A DNA stretch of 64,000 nt, taken from Collybia mongolica (lineage: Eukaryota; Basidiomycota; Agaricomycetes; Agaricales; Clitocybaceae). Below are positions 10,808-24,300 of this stretch, piece by piece. How positions within the stretch are numbered: the stretch's first letter is position 1; each line of letters begins with the position of its first letter. The DNA lies in the NCBI GenBank assembly GCA_013420905.1, contig JAAXNY010000011.1:1054001-1118000 (forward strand). Direction: 5' to 3'. The position numbers and the translations under genes are program-made. The notes below the pieces were generated by a model. The model had not been told where the DNA came from. It worked only from the letters and a program-made list of their open reading frames with translations, and did no database searches.

Positions 10808-13447
10808 TCACTCATTCAATTTCATCCTGGTACTCCTGAATAGTTGCACCATGCCGACAGGAATCAGAGTTGGATCGACAACCTCAAGCCCACCAAATCT
10901 CGCGACGACCTCTCCCCCGTATAGCGAGACGACCCATTTTGTATACCAGTCCATCGCCCACCATGTTCGTGCCCGCATTTGTTTTGTTGCCGCCCAAGAA
11001 GGTTTCTACAGAAGGAGTGAGTAGAAGCATCTTGGGCAATGAGATGTGAAGCATCTCGATATAGCTCGTCGTCCAGCTAGTTAACCATGTCTCCCGTAAA
11101 GTGCAATACTCTTCGAATGACATGATTTTTTCGTCTGTGCGCTGCCTGTCCTACGATACCGCAACCTCCCAGTGCTCTTTGAAGTTTTGATAATGCATAG
11201 AATCAGCTACAACCGCGCGGGAGAAACTGTCGAGCTTTGGCTCGTCCACGGATACGAGCTGTCTATGCTCTTGTACAGCGAACATCTCAATCATGGGATT
11301 GAGTAATTCCAAGCCACCGCTTCTGATTGGCAAGTAGAAGTAACCTTGGGGGAAATCACACACGCCGAAGCGCTGTTTAATGATGTCCCGCAAGTGAGCA
11401 ACAGCGCCGCCTTTGATGTTCGGGAACAAGTCTCGTTGGATCCGCGCAAGAGTATCGATGACGTCTTCAATATGTTTCTCGCCAAAGCAAACGGCGGGAA
11501 GCCCACCAAAGTTCCTGGTGAAGAAGGCCATATACTTGTTATATGCATTGATGATTGACCCAGCCAAAAACGGACTTGGTAGCCGCTAGTTGGCGACGAA
11601 GCTCAATGATATGGGTATCGACACCCTTCTGATCGATGATGAAACAATACGAGGAAACCCCAACGAATGTCGCCAGCAGGAAGGCCAACAACATCATTTA
11701 AGCCGAAGACTGCGGAACCTGTCTTGGTTTCATTGAATTTGAGACCAACGAGATCAGCATATGTGTTCGTCTCTTTCCAACCTGTAGCACAGTTCTTGGC
11801 CTTTGCATCCCATAACCATAGATCGTCATGCATGCGGTGCAGGAATAGCCCTTTGGTCCTTTGGTTGACAGCAAAGTCCATCCCAAAGAAGATTACTTTC
11901 CCACAAACGGCGACATAGCTAATGGGAGTACCACGCTTGCGCATGCGTATCTCGCCAGCAGGATCGTGTTTAAAGCGCAAAGGGGCTTGAAGGAACGTCT
12001 CGAAGAATGAAAGCTATTGCTCTGAGACCCTAAAATTTTTTTAAAGTGTGAGGATCGAGGAATGAAGGACCGAACCACTCTAAGTCGGAGCGAACGACCG
12101 CGTGAGAGCCATGAAGAGTTCTGTTGAGTTGGGATTCTGTCGCCATAATCTGAAGCAGTTTTGTTTGACCGAAACTGGACTCATGACACCGTATTCGAGA
12201 GCGGGAGCATCCAGAAGGTCATCGTAAGCGGTAGGTTGATCAGCAGTGCTGGAGAGCTGGCTGAGGAAGAAGTGTTTTTTCTGAAGCTTCCGGCGATACG
12301 CCCCAATTCCCGAGGCCTGAGCACTTGTGGTATTCAGTTGTTCCCCGATACGCTGAATCTCAGGTGTAGAGTGGGCTAGGTAAGGGGTTTTCCACACTTT
12401 ACTTTCAAATACACGAAGGTTGAACCTGCCAAGCAACGCCGATGTCGGAGGAGTAGTGAGTCAATAATTTCAGGGTCAGTGAACGCCTTGACAAACCGCA
12501 TTTAGTAGGAGCCATGATGATAAAAAAGTTGGAACTTGCCTATATTTCCCGTTTAAGTGTCGGCGCATCTCGATGGCAATACCCTCAGCAGGCCAGGATC
12601 AGGTATCAAGGCTTGTCACACGCATGTTCAGAACGCTTGCGACTTTATCTATGATAGTTGCATTATCGAGAAACTCTGCCAGGGTGGCTCGTTTGCCTTC
12701 ATCCATAAGCCCAGAAGCAAGTAGACCACAAATAGCGTTGTGAACGTCCGATGCCGATAAATTTTCACGCCGAAGTCTTGCCCCGAAAAATTCATATCAT
12801 TTCGAAGGGATTTAAGTTCTAGGGCGGCGTCTTTCGCAGAGAAGAGATCCTCCATGTATGATGTAAGCTTTTCCACATCAATGGCCTTTTCTTCAAAGAT
12901 GATTGATGTCAAGCGATCCAACTGATCAAACTTCTCTTTTCTCCCAACCTCAACAAACTCGGAGCTGATACCTGATATTCCATCGTCGACTCCGCCATCA
13001 CTTGCAACTGGAGCTGTGGAAGAATCTCCACTGGCCAGCCACTCATTGAAGAGGTTCCCCAAGAGCTTCGCACAGTCAAATCCCATCAACGAGTGCCGGA
13101 TGTGTGTCTCCAACGTCTCCACCTAGCCTTGAACAATTTTCAAGATTGAAGCTCGGATCTTTTTTGGCTTGGGGTGGCAAAAAGTCTCGATTTGAGAGGT
13201 TCAGCTTCCCGCCTAGTGTACTCTCGGAGTCGAGCATGCAAGAGCCTGACCAAGATCGCACTGCCTTGAGGAGGATCTCGACTTTCAGGATAGGGGAGTC
13301 GTTCCCTGCGGCATTGACCTCCTCTAAAACCTTCGCGTGGGACTGATATGCGAGGCGTTGCTTCTCGAGTTCTCGAAGTTTGATCGATGTTATGAACTGC
13401 AAAGTCTGACTGAAACTAGCACTGGAACTAGAGGTTGTTGACGACAT
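10808..13447 (-). pseudogene. rvt: Decayed rvt-type reverse transcriptase-domain gene
   Basis: Protein fragments in three frames follow each other in the order expected for one long protein. An N-terminal helical part (start 13447, MSSTTSSSS) is followed by a middle region (KVWKTPYLAHSTPE…, KLQKKHFFLSQL). A reverse-transcriptase core has FFGMDFAVNQRTKG and HRMHDDLWLWD, where DD would be the catalytic pair. Downstream come YADLVGLKFNETKTGS, LPAGDIRWGF, FGGLPAVCFGEKH and a C-terminus ending MVQLFRSTRMKLNE before the stop at 10808. Breaks include a one-base shift plus TAG near 13120-13130, a shift near 12745, TGA near 12605 where Trp is expected, and several shifts between 12030 and 11560. From memory this resembles the single-copy cellular rvt genes of fungi rather than a mobile element, and I see no LTR, tail or target-site repeat. 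A degraded retroelement remains possible. Confidence 0.65.
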
Positions 13448-14356
13448 GTTTGCGTCTGCAGATTGATACATGTTAGCTAAGTTGCAACGAGATTTGAAAC
13501 AATATATCATACACTATCCTCTTGCTACCCTCGAGTTTGGTGGCGGACGACGTGAGGAAAATGGCGCAGGGCGATATCTTGTTATAGAACGTCGCACGTC
13601 GCACGTTAGAAATGAAGTAATTTGTGACAAGGCCAGACTTAGCTCACTTCTGTGCCGGGAGGTTAATTCGATGAGGGGCCACTACCATGTATTTATCTTT
13701 CCCTCCATGAATCATACCCAGTCAGTTTCTACCACCTTAGAGTCATATTGAACGGACTAGAAGCTTTTTTGGAATCCCTTCTGTGCCGCTGTATTTCACT
13801 CCTGTCAATTCGTGACTCTGTATGTATTATTACAACAAAAAGGAATGGGCCCAGTCAATTCCATCAAAGCAAACTAGAACTAGGGAGAACATTTGACGTA
13901 CAAAATTCCCTCATCTCGATGATCTCTCGCGCCTTTTTGTAGAATCTTGCCCGAGCAATTGCCAAAACCATGCGAGCCACTGACTGGTAAGTAAGAAGTT
14001 AACCCATATAATTCACACGCACACTTTAAGTACAACAGACGCGGTTCGGCATTCTCTCTAGTTCCCGCTGTCTACTTGACTTCGTTCTTCCACGTTGCCA
14101 TAGGCAGGTCCCAAGTAAATGCATGAGTGGGCGTTTTCTTCTGCTTAATCACAAAATCTCAACATATCCACAGGAATCGATATGTCGAGTCAAGTGGCAA
14201 GGAATATCTAGCCAACGATACTACAAATAGTAAGATAGGCTGCAAGGATAATGGTCCAGTGCATTCCAATTTTATTTACACTCCAGGAATAGAATCACGG
14301 TCGATAAAGTATGTTGCTCCTTCTCCATCCGAGTTCGAACTGTCTTTTGGTAATGA
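13448..14356. other. Intergenic; may hold a 5' exon of the zinc-motif gene
   Basis: About 0.9 kb with small unsupported frames. The zinc-motif gene that follows lacks an ATG in its first recognisable exon, so one or more upstream exons may lie here; I could not choose between candidate donors. Confidence 0.35.
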
Positions 14357-15552
14357 AGGAACCCATCTTCAAGAAATTCCATCTCTCCTAAACCTGAATA
14401 TAATTCGGAGCCCGAAGATGAAAATTCTATTTTGTCGAGGCAGATAATAGAGGATTTTATTTTACAACACTCCTCTCCTGCTCCAAGCTCTGGAACACAT
14501 TCAGACCCAGACTCTGCATTGGCTCCTACCTCATCAACCTCCCCTCGTACAAGCACCAGTACCTCTTCCCAGGCCTCAAGGACACGGTTAGCAATTTCTG
14601 AGAGAAACCACGTTCTCGCCTCCGACACAAGAACAGACCTGGTCAAGTCGGACAAAGTCCAATGCGGGAAATGTAAGGAATGGATCAGGGTGTCGTCAAC
14701 ATCCATATATGGCTGGGAAAAACACGTTAATACCTGTTTTAATGTCAAGTTGAGTTTCTCATCTGACTTTTTACATATACGTGTGAGCTTACCTTGTATC
14801 ACTCAGTAACCTGACACCCCTTCAAATTGCGAAAAGAATAGAACTTGCAGGAGACATTCGTGTTACGTCTTTCGGTCCCCGGCATGTGGAGTGTGCTTTT
14901 TGCTGCTCACGCGTAAAATTAAAAGGCATCGAAGATTACACTTTGAAGAGTTGGAAACTTCATATTGCCCATTGGTAAGTCCTCATTCGTCCTTTTGGAG
15001 GAGTTCACTAATCTTTCCAGAAGCCGTGGTTGGAATAAGGGACAGAATCATATCACACCACAGCTTGCAGGCCAGAATCAATCTGACATCTCACCCATTG
15101 AACGTTCTACTGCTCGGAATGAACGTTACCAACGCGCTAGAAAACGCGCGTTGTCGCGAGGAAATGTCATAAGATGGCCCCTTTCCTCGCGAGCTGATCT
15201 TCGATCATCCGCTATAAGACGCCGACTAAGAAGCGCAACAATGGACCAACGCTCCACCAAACCTTCAAGACCTTTCGACCGTCTCTACCAACGAACTGCA
15301 GGTAGGGGCAGTCACAAAAAGTCGCGAACTGGGGTGCGGGAATTCACAACAGCCGTCTCTGTGCATCCTAGCCCTGGGTCCACAATCGCCAGCCCACATC
15401 ATGGGAACGATCAGCCTACACCTGGAGCGAAAATTTCCCGGCCGATTGACACCAGACCCTCTGCGAATACCCGAGCTAGAGCCGTCGCATACACTCGACC
15501 CGAATATCTCAAGCAGCGTGTAATCGGTCGAAGTGAATGGACTCGATCCTGA
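14357..15552 (+). CDS. Double C-x2-C…H…C zinc-motif protein (start unresolved)
   Basis: Three exons joined in frame: up to 14748, 14807-14974, 15024-15552. The first open stretch follows a stop at 14354; no ATG is present in frame, so the N-terminus is missing from my model. Two copies of one module occur: a basic RV/RV-type β strand, then C-x2-C, then a Tyr, then W-x2-H-x3-C. Copy 1 is VQCGKCKEWI… YGWEKHVNTC; copy 2 is VECAFCCSRV… SWKLHIAHC. The last Cys of copy 2 exists only if the acceptor is CCAGAAG at 15023, which also restores the frame. The 175-residue C-terminus is very basic (many R and S). The layout suggests a nuclear DNA- or RNA-binding protein, but I do not recognise a named family. 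Confidence 0.6.
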
Positions 15553-16051
15553 ACGGTTGATTGGTATTAACACGGTCGGACAGTATAGCATATCCGCCAG
15601 CTATGAGCTATGAGGCATAATCCGGTACTACATGCATAGACCATGATGTCCCCAGGGACTATCGGGGAAAATCAAAAAAATTCCCGCAAGGCGTACAGTA
15701 CATTCGACAGAAGTGAGTTGTGTGCAGATGAATACTCTCAATGTCTACATGACAGGTAGGTATGATGCATGTGCTATCAGGACCAAAATTCCCAACCAAA
15801 ATCGTAGGGATAATGTACTCATGACATCCAAAAAATCCGCGAGCTCTACGTTATTTTACCGTTGATGCTGATAACAACAGTATAAGTAGCTTTGATTTGA
15901 CGAGCACTCGAGAAAACGTTCTGATGTTACATTCCTCTTTCATTGCAGCTTGAGCAACAGTGCGCGAGTCTACTTTTATCTAAGACACAGCCACTGATCT
16001 TATCTAAATCTTGTCTACTTCAACGAGAACGCATGTTCACACTTAACCTCA
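15553..16051. other. Intergenic region upstream of eIF2D
   Basis: About 0.5 kb with no gene; presumably the 3' flank of the zinc-motif gene and promoter of eIF2D. No clear TATA box. Confidence 0.5.
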
Positions 16052-18201
16052 ATGTTTAAGAAACCGTTGGGTGGGCTCAAGACATCAGCACCTCTCCGGA
16101 GCTCAGACAGGCGAAAGCTAAAGCAAAAGGTAGTCGCTACCTTCGGGATCTCACCTGAAGATGGCGATTTGCTCGTCCCAGAGGGGCTCTTATCCATAAA
16201 ATTCACAACGCATCTTGACGAACCTGGTGTGAGTACCTCACCCTCTACGCCTAGTCCAATCCCAATGATTTTCAGATTGCGTATTTAGCACCAGATGGGG
16301 ATCCATTATGGTTTAGTGTCGGCAAGGGCTCAGACGATCTGGTCCCAACGATATACACATTATGGAAGCGGCGTGAACTTTTGCCGGTTATATCAACGCC
16401 TGCCTCTGTAATCCCGATTCTGGTTGGAGGTGCAGATCTCATGATACCTGGAGGTCAGTGGTTTCCAAGATCAATTAGTCTAGTGAACGGGCAGACATTT
16501 CGCATACCACTTCCCTGTACGCGTAGCCCAAAACAAAAGCTGACTTGATCACCCAAGCCAGTCATCCACCATCCATCCTCTCTCGTCGCTGAAGGCCATC
16601 TCGTTTCTATTATGAGGTACAATCACGACAAAGAAAACCCTACAGTATCGCCTCCATTGGCCGTTGGTCGCATGGCTCTTCCGAGTGATCAATTACACGA
16701 GGGAAAGGAAAAAGGGAAGGCCGTTCTACTTTTCCACACTTGGAAAGACTATCTCTGGGAAATGGGTTCCAAAGGTGACGTTCCCGAACAAACTCCTCTC
16801 GTTTCTGGATCGGCTAGTCTCCCAACATCCGAGGATGCTGCTGGTGACCCGGTTGATGAAGGATCCATGCCCCCAACCGACGCAATTGGGGGCCTTAGCC
16901 TGGATTCAGGTCCAGCGAGTGGTAAACCAAACAAGCCACCGTATTCAACCCAAGAGGTTTCTGATCTTCTCCACTTGTCTCTCCTTCAAGCAATTTCGGC
17001 AACGATTCCCGCATCCTCATTCCCGATTCCGGCAACTCTTTTCTACACGAACCACATACTTCCTTCTAGGCCAGCCTTTCCGGCCTCCGTCCTCACCACT
17101 TCTTCTCCTTCAGATACCCCGCCTTCTTCCCAGGACATCAACATCAAGGCCTCATCACATAAGTCTCTTACTATGTTCCTTAAGTCTGCAGAGAAAGCTT
17201 CTATTCTCACTCTCAAGTCACCGCAGAAACACTCCCAGCAAAGCGATCTGTTAGTGGTTTCGGTAAACCTAACACATCCGGCCGTCGCAGGGCACCACCC
17301 GTACGTAACCTTGAAGGAAATGGAGGCACGGGCAGCAAAGAAAGCACAGAAGGCCGAGAAAGAAAAGGAGCTACAGGAGGGTGGGGGAGAGGTAGAGGTG
17401 AAAGAACTCTGGAAACCTCATCAAACAACGGTAGAATTGTTCGAGGGCATGGGTGGAAAGTGAGCCGGGATGTAATTTGAAAAACCACTAATCTGATACC
17501 CACCTTCTGCGACAGTCCAACGACGCTATATTCGCTCGCAGAAATCAAGGCACTACTTAATGACTATATTAACTCCAAGTCCCTGGTAAACCCTCGCGAG
17601 CAGGCCTACATCAATCTCGATGCGTTGTTGCTTGCGTGTCTCTCTGCAAAATCTAAAGGGAAATCCAAAGGAAAGGACGTCGGAGAAGAGCTCCAGAATC
17701 TCGAGTTCATGAAGAGAGAGGAATTGACAAAGCAGATCATGGCTAGAATGCAGAGCTGGCACGAGGTGAAAGCATATGGGCAAGATGCTGTCCCCAAGTA
17801 AGCTACTTGCCTTGGCATGTTGTCCATGGGATTGACGGGGATAACGAAGGAAGAGTGCACTGAAGCCAATTCAGGTGGTCATGAAGATACGACAAGGACG
17901 TAAGGCTTCGACACTCATAACAGGATTTGAGCCTTTCCTTGTCGTGAATGCCGATGATATGGCAGAAGAGCTACGGAAGGTTTGCGCCGGGGCAACGTCT
18001 GGTACGTGTTCAACCCTTCCATCCATGGAAAGTTGTTAAATCGAAACATCGACAGTCTCTCCCGTTCCTGGAAAGCCGGCCAACTCTGGCGTTGAAGTGC
18101 TCGTACAGGGAAAACAATCGAAAGCGGTGATGGATTACTTGACTGGGCGAGGCGTTCCAAAAAAGTGGATAGAAGTTCACGATATATCTAGGAAAAAGTA
18201 A
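16052..18201 (+). CDS. TMA64: Translation initiation factor eIF2D / Tma64 (ligatin family)
   Basis: Six exons: 16052-16228, 16276-16453, 16562-17459, 17516-17797, 17850-18001, 18056-18201; 610 aa, consistent phases. The N-terminus MFKKPLGGLKTSAPLRSSDRRKLKQ is the eIF2D start, leading into the DUF1947/PUA region (IAYLAPDGDPLWFS, TIYTLWKRRELLP, GADLMIPG). The middle is a Ser/Pro/Gln linker and a winged-helix/SWIB-like part (KSLVNPREQAYINLDALLL). From about residue 512 a SUI1/eIF1-like domain follows (ALKPIQVVMKIRQGRK, LVQGKQSKAVMDYL, GVPKKWIEVHD). eIF2D works on the cytosolic 40S subunit, releasing deacylated tRNA and mRNA after termination and able to deliver tRNA to the P site. It lies 137 bp upstream of co-oriented DIM1. 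Confidence 0.93.
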
Positions 18202-18338
18202 GATGTAGGGTATACAGTATCGGGAGTGAAAATGTATGATCGCTATGGAGAGCTTTTGGTTCTGTTGCCCCTGTCTTCTTAACGTGAATGTCACGCATGA
18301 TCGTGACAGTCACATATATTTTTGTTGTTCACTCTACG

Positions 18339-19588
<1,250 letters not shown>

Positions 19589-20674
19589 TCTGGCAAAAGA
19601 TCGCAATACACCTAAAAACCCTATTTGCCAAGTCTGTGACTATGGCGAAAACTGAAGGGTTCACTTATCATTGCCCATCCAAATCGTCACGAGGGGATTA
19701 ACCCTATGGCACTGATAAGTGTGGGTCGGGGGGCTGATGTACCTGACTATGGGGAACCGGTCATATTTGACTTATCCAATATAGGCTGTGCTTGGAAACC
19801 GGGGGCGTGAAACACTGCCAACACTATTATTTATTCGTAGCATGTGCTTCAAGTTGTGGGTGTTTATGGACGCATGTTTTTGTCGGATTACAGGAAGCTG
19901 TCCTAAGTATTTCAAGTTCTACATATCACTGATGGGTACAAGTAACCTTTCTTGCCTCCCCATGCATGGTCATATCTCTCTCAAACCCCCTGGTTTCATG
20001 AACGAAAACTTGAATTATGCGGTTGTGCGGGACCCTCGGAGCGCTCACACCCATCCTCATTGTGTGGTATTGCCAAGCTTCTGCCTGCACTGCCCTTTAC
20101 CGCTCCATCTCCCTCGTGGGCTTTGTAGTCGTTGTGATACATGCAAGGGAGTAATACGGCGGTGCTAGTGGTAGTGGTATAGTATCATGCGTTATATATT
20201 AGGTGTCGGCTCGTTATGTTTGATATTGAGTGAGATGCGAAACCCGAAATATTAACAGGGATCTTTCGTAATCTATAAGCCATGGCCATTTCACGAATAC
20301 ACATATTATGTCGCTGGTGGGCAATGAAGTCCTGGCACATGCACACCATATTTTTAGTGGTCGCACTTCCTCGCTTTTAGTGGTCAAGTCGCGGCATGGA
20401 GGCATGGGTAGGGAATCTGAATGCATATCCATTGGCTAGCTACTCAGCCATCTAATGTCAATTCCGCAGGCGGTGGCCGCTGTGACAGACACCAATGAAT
20501 TTCTTTTCAGTGTGACTTTACAGCTTCTGAAAAGTATAAAAATGACTCATCGGTTTCCCTCTGGATGAACACCTTTCACGTCTTCTTGGTACGGCGAACA
20601 AATCGTCGGTGACCTAGAAGTAGAACAAAAGGCAGCTTTATACATCTTAGTCTCCCTGCCCAGTCACGAGATTG
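19589..20674. other. Intergenic, no gene seen
   Basis: About 1.1 kb; one plus-strand open stretch at 19788-20168 is Cys/His rich in translation but has no family signature or splice partner. Confidence 0.45.
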
Positions 20675-21313
20675 ATGACCCCTCAGGCTTCTGACCCGGT
20701 TGTCAGTGGCAGATCTCCCACTGTCATCAACAACGGGGCCAACATCTCAACGCAATTACCCACACAATCACCGCCTGCTTATGCCCACCTCTACCCATTT
20801 CACGGAATCGTCAGATATCTCGCGTCTAGCACAGATTCGGTGACCTCGCTTCTCCCTGCGTACTCGCGGGAGGTGGTCCCCCCAGCATATTCCTTAGCAG
20901 ACGCCGAAGCTGGCCGGGCATCAAGGCCAACGATGGGTAAGTAGGACTGATTCGCTTGGCAGAATTAAATACTAACCTATCGTTTCCCAACTGCTCTAAC
21001 ACTCCAAGTCGGCATCACGTTTCCGGTGATGAGTGTTTATCACGGCACAGCGGCGGTAAATGGCCACGGTGAACAGTTGTTTACCAGTGCTATGAGGAAT
21101 CCCAGAACCCTGAAGATGTTCATGGTTTTTGGATTAACGGTTGCCGTAACCGGGGGGATTGCGCTAGCTTTCGTCATACCAAAGTTGCACCATAGCTGCA
21201 GCGACCAGTGTACGTCGTCCTCCCCCAACGATGAACACCACAAGCTGAAAATAATCGTGCTTAGGCGCCTAGTCCTTCTTTCATCATTCGACGGCTATAC
21301 CCCAAGACTATGA
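20675..21313 (+). CDS. Small single-pass membrane protein with PPAY motifs
   Basis: Two exons, 20675-20936 and 21009-21313 (intron GTAAGT…CCAAG, phase 1), giving 188 aa. The N-terminal half is Pro/Ser-rich with three short aromatic motifs (SPPAYAHL, LLPAYSRE, VPPAYSLA); PPxY motifs are docking sites for WW domains of Rsp5/Nedd4-type ubiquitin ligases, as in their membrane adaptors. Residues coding MFMVFGLTVAVTGGIALAF make one clear transmembrane helix near the C-terminus, followed by a short tail with two Cys. A Rsp5-adaptor-like role is inference from the PPAY plus TM layout only. The last 25 residues could be removed by a further intron. Confidence 0.5.
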
Positions 21314-24300
21314 CCCAACCATACATACCCTAATATTGTGTCGAGTTCAAATGTCGTATTCTTTTCCTAAATAAATTCCTGCGACTTCAAGGATTCGGCA
21401 TATCAAGCAGGAGAAAATCCTCGGAATAAGGTTAGAAGTGGCAATGGAAAAACAAATAGTTTGGCCATACTAATTGACCATGCTTGCTGCACTCCTTCCA
21501 AAACAACAGGTAGGTGAGCTGTATTAGAACCTCAACGAGGGTAAATTAAGCTCTTTCAATACTCATTACCAATATGACGAAACCATCAAATAAAGCTCTG
21601 ACGATTTACATCACGGCGTTAACGGCATACGTTACTCATCCATGGATCCAGAGGGGTGGGATGACCACTTGAGCCGTAATCGCCTATTGGTTGACGTATA
21701 CGAGATACGACTCGGATTCCCAATAGAGGAGACGCGCGAATTAGCTCGCGCTTTGTAGTTGAAGCAACTATCGCGGATACCTACATTGTATGCATTCTCT
21801 CTGTCGCCGTAAAACTTTAAAAAAAAAAAATTACAGCCCACATGCTCACCAGCTGTGGGTAAGGCATTTAACCCGCCAACAAAGACGAATTATAGTGTTT
21901 GGACTTCGATTAAACGCGTCGTAGACCAAGGTATACGCCATGTGGACGTTGGGTCACCCTGAACCTTGTGTGTGGCTATGGAGTGGGTGAAGCAGCCACG
22001 GACCGTAAACCCACCGAAACACGTGGTCGTTCGGAAAGCGCTCGGGTCGGCAGGCGCAACGTTCACCTAACTAACCCTGGGCTGGTGTGCTCATTAAAGT
22101 CTGCATACCGGAGAAAGCAGATATCGATACAGTGTGGAGCAGGAACAAATTAATACATGGCTGTAGCTTCAGTATACCCAAACAGATGATTAAACCTTCA
22201 GGAAGCCGTTCGCCATCACGATTGCAGTGTCATCGCGAGACGCGTTGACATTCGGAGAAGGGAATTTGAAACATATTTTGTATCTTCCGCTCTTCGACGA
22301 TGATCTTAGGGACCATAAGAGAATGTCAACCTGAAGACCTTCGACGCCAACTGAGAAACGAACGAACCTCAGGACACCCGCAATTACGCGCGGTCTTATG
22401 CTTGTGCATTGCACTCGTTTTACAGGTGCTAGAATTGCAATCCATGGTCTCCCCAGTAAAATATCGCCCGTGGAAGTGCTGTGCCACACGAGATTCGAAT
22501 CAAAAACCTGTGTGTTACATACGCAGAAAAAGGAAACGCACCCCGCAACCTCTGTAGAAATCACCGATACTAGAGGAGAGGTTGGTGTCAGTAAGAGTAG
22601 GAGAAACTTGAATGAGAAGTCCCGCACATTTCGTGCTTGCACATTGTCGTTGGATGTGAGAAAAAGACGTATAGGGGTCGCGTTGGAACGGATGTGAAGT
22701 ATTTTGTGAATAAAGGTGTGAGGAAGTACGCCACGAGTCCTGCTGAAGCTGGATGGTGGGGCAACCTGGATGGACGCGAACCTGCTTTATACGTTCCAGC
22801 AGTCGGACTTGAGAACCACTCAGGGCTATACAGCAGTTTCCTAAATCTGCGATCGGACATTTGGAAACAAATGGATTTATATCATCAATTTTCTTTTTCG
22901 TTTTTCAAATTGGACACCAGGGTAATAGGAATGCTGCTAATTGACATATTGCAACGATTAGGAGCCCATCTCGCGGAAACATGTCAAAACGTGAACAAGG
23001 ACCTATAAATGCTTGTTCGGGCGAGAAGGGGAATGGATTAAATTCATCTGGCAGTTTATCTTTAATTTTATGCCCATGAATATTCTCAAATATTCTCAGG
23101 AGTAGTTAGGTTTGCTTCGGGCCCCAGGGAATAAAACCCGGATATGCTGAACACGTGTTGTCTGTGGTCCACAGTCGCCGACGCGACGGACCGACAATGA
23201 TTTTGCCGATCTCACGCTAAGTGCGTTGTGCCTTGCGACGGGATGTTAGTTGGCGAGCCGGCGGGCCCTCCCACGTTGTTGTGGCGCACGGTTGCCACGG
23301 TAAGTACATCTATGTAGCAATTTTGGCTGGTTGTGCGACGTGAAAATCGTCTATTGCTCATCCCGGCCATAGGAATAACTACTTATGATGTGGCGATATC
23401 TAAGGTGTATGGAGTAATGAACACGAAATGAATCTGGATGCATCAGCTGACCGTTTATAGAGACAATTGTGATCTGTACATTGCGTCGTCGCTCGTAATG
23501 AGTGGGAGCCCAGTATAACCGATGTCGATAATATCTATGATCCGTGGAGGTTGCGTGGACGGTGGGGGTAATAAAACGAGACCACACGCGGACAAACGGC
23601 TCTGGGAAACTCCGAAGTGGAATTTTTTTGGAGCGCGACCGGACCCAATTGGGCAAAGGGAGATGTGCCATAGTGTGCCGTGGGCCGAGCTTGTGCGTGG
23701 TCCGAGATTAACGCAGGTGTGTGTGAGGATAAAACCAATTGTTTGCAGGGCGCTTGTAAGTAACTATTTCCGTTAACTATTTCCGTCCAGTCAATCGTGC
23801 GAGAATACCGAGCACGTCCGCGTTCTTGCCTTGACGGACTTTAGGTCACCCCCAAACCTTCGTCCGGATGTTCGGCACTAGCGGGGTCTATTGGCCTGAC
23901 GATCAAGGCTGATAAAGTAGTAATGTTCGAAAGAGGCTCACCCGACGCAGCCCGATGTCGGGGCGACCTTTTGGCTTTAAAGTTTTGCATGTGAAAATGG
24001 TTGTCGGTTCGGCGAAGTGGGAGGATGCACACCCAGAATAACCGCGACGGGGTTTTGTATGAATCAATCGCAGGCAGAGATGACCCTGTTCAACGACTGA
24101 TACAGGCCTAGATCTGACCAGGGTGTCAAGGGGAGAGGATGCAGATGTTTCATACCCCCCCCCTAAAAAAAAAGCATACTCTCACGTAGGCGCCAGCATA
24201 TATGAGTCATCGCAGATGAGATAGTCAGGCAGGCGGGCAATCCCGACATTTATTGGTCTGGCCTCCGCCGACGATCAACTCAAGCCTCCATTCGACAGTC

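Noticed and set aside
22440..22540. GATTCGAATC, resembling a tRNA B box
   Set aside because: No cloverleaf can be drawn: no matching acceptor stem, no A box at the right distance and no T-run at the proper end.
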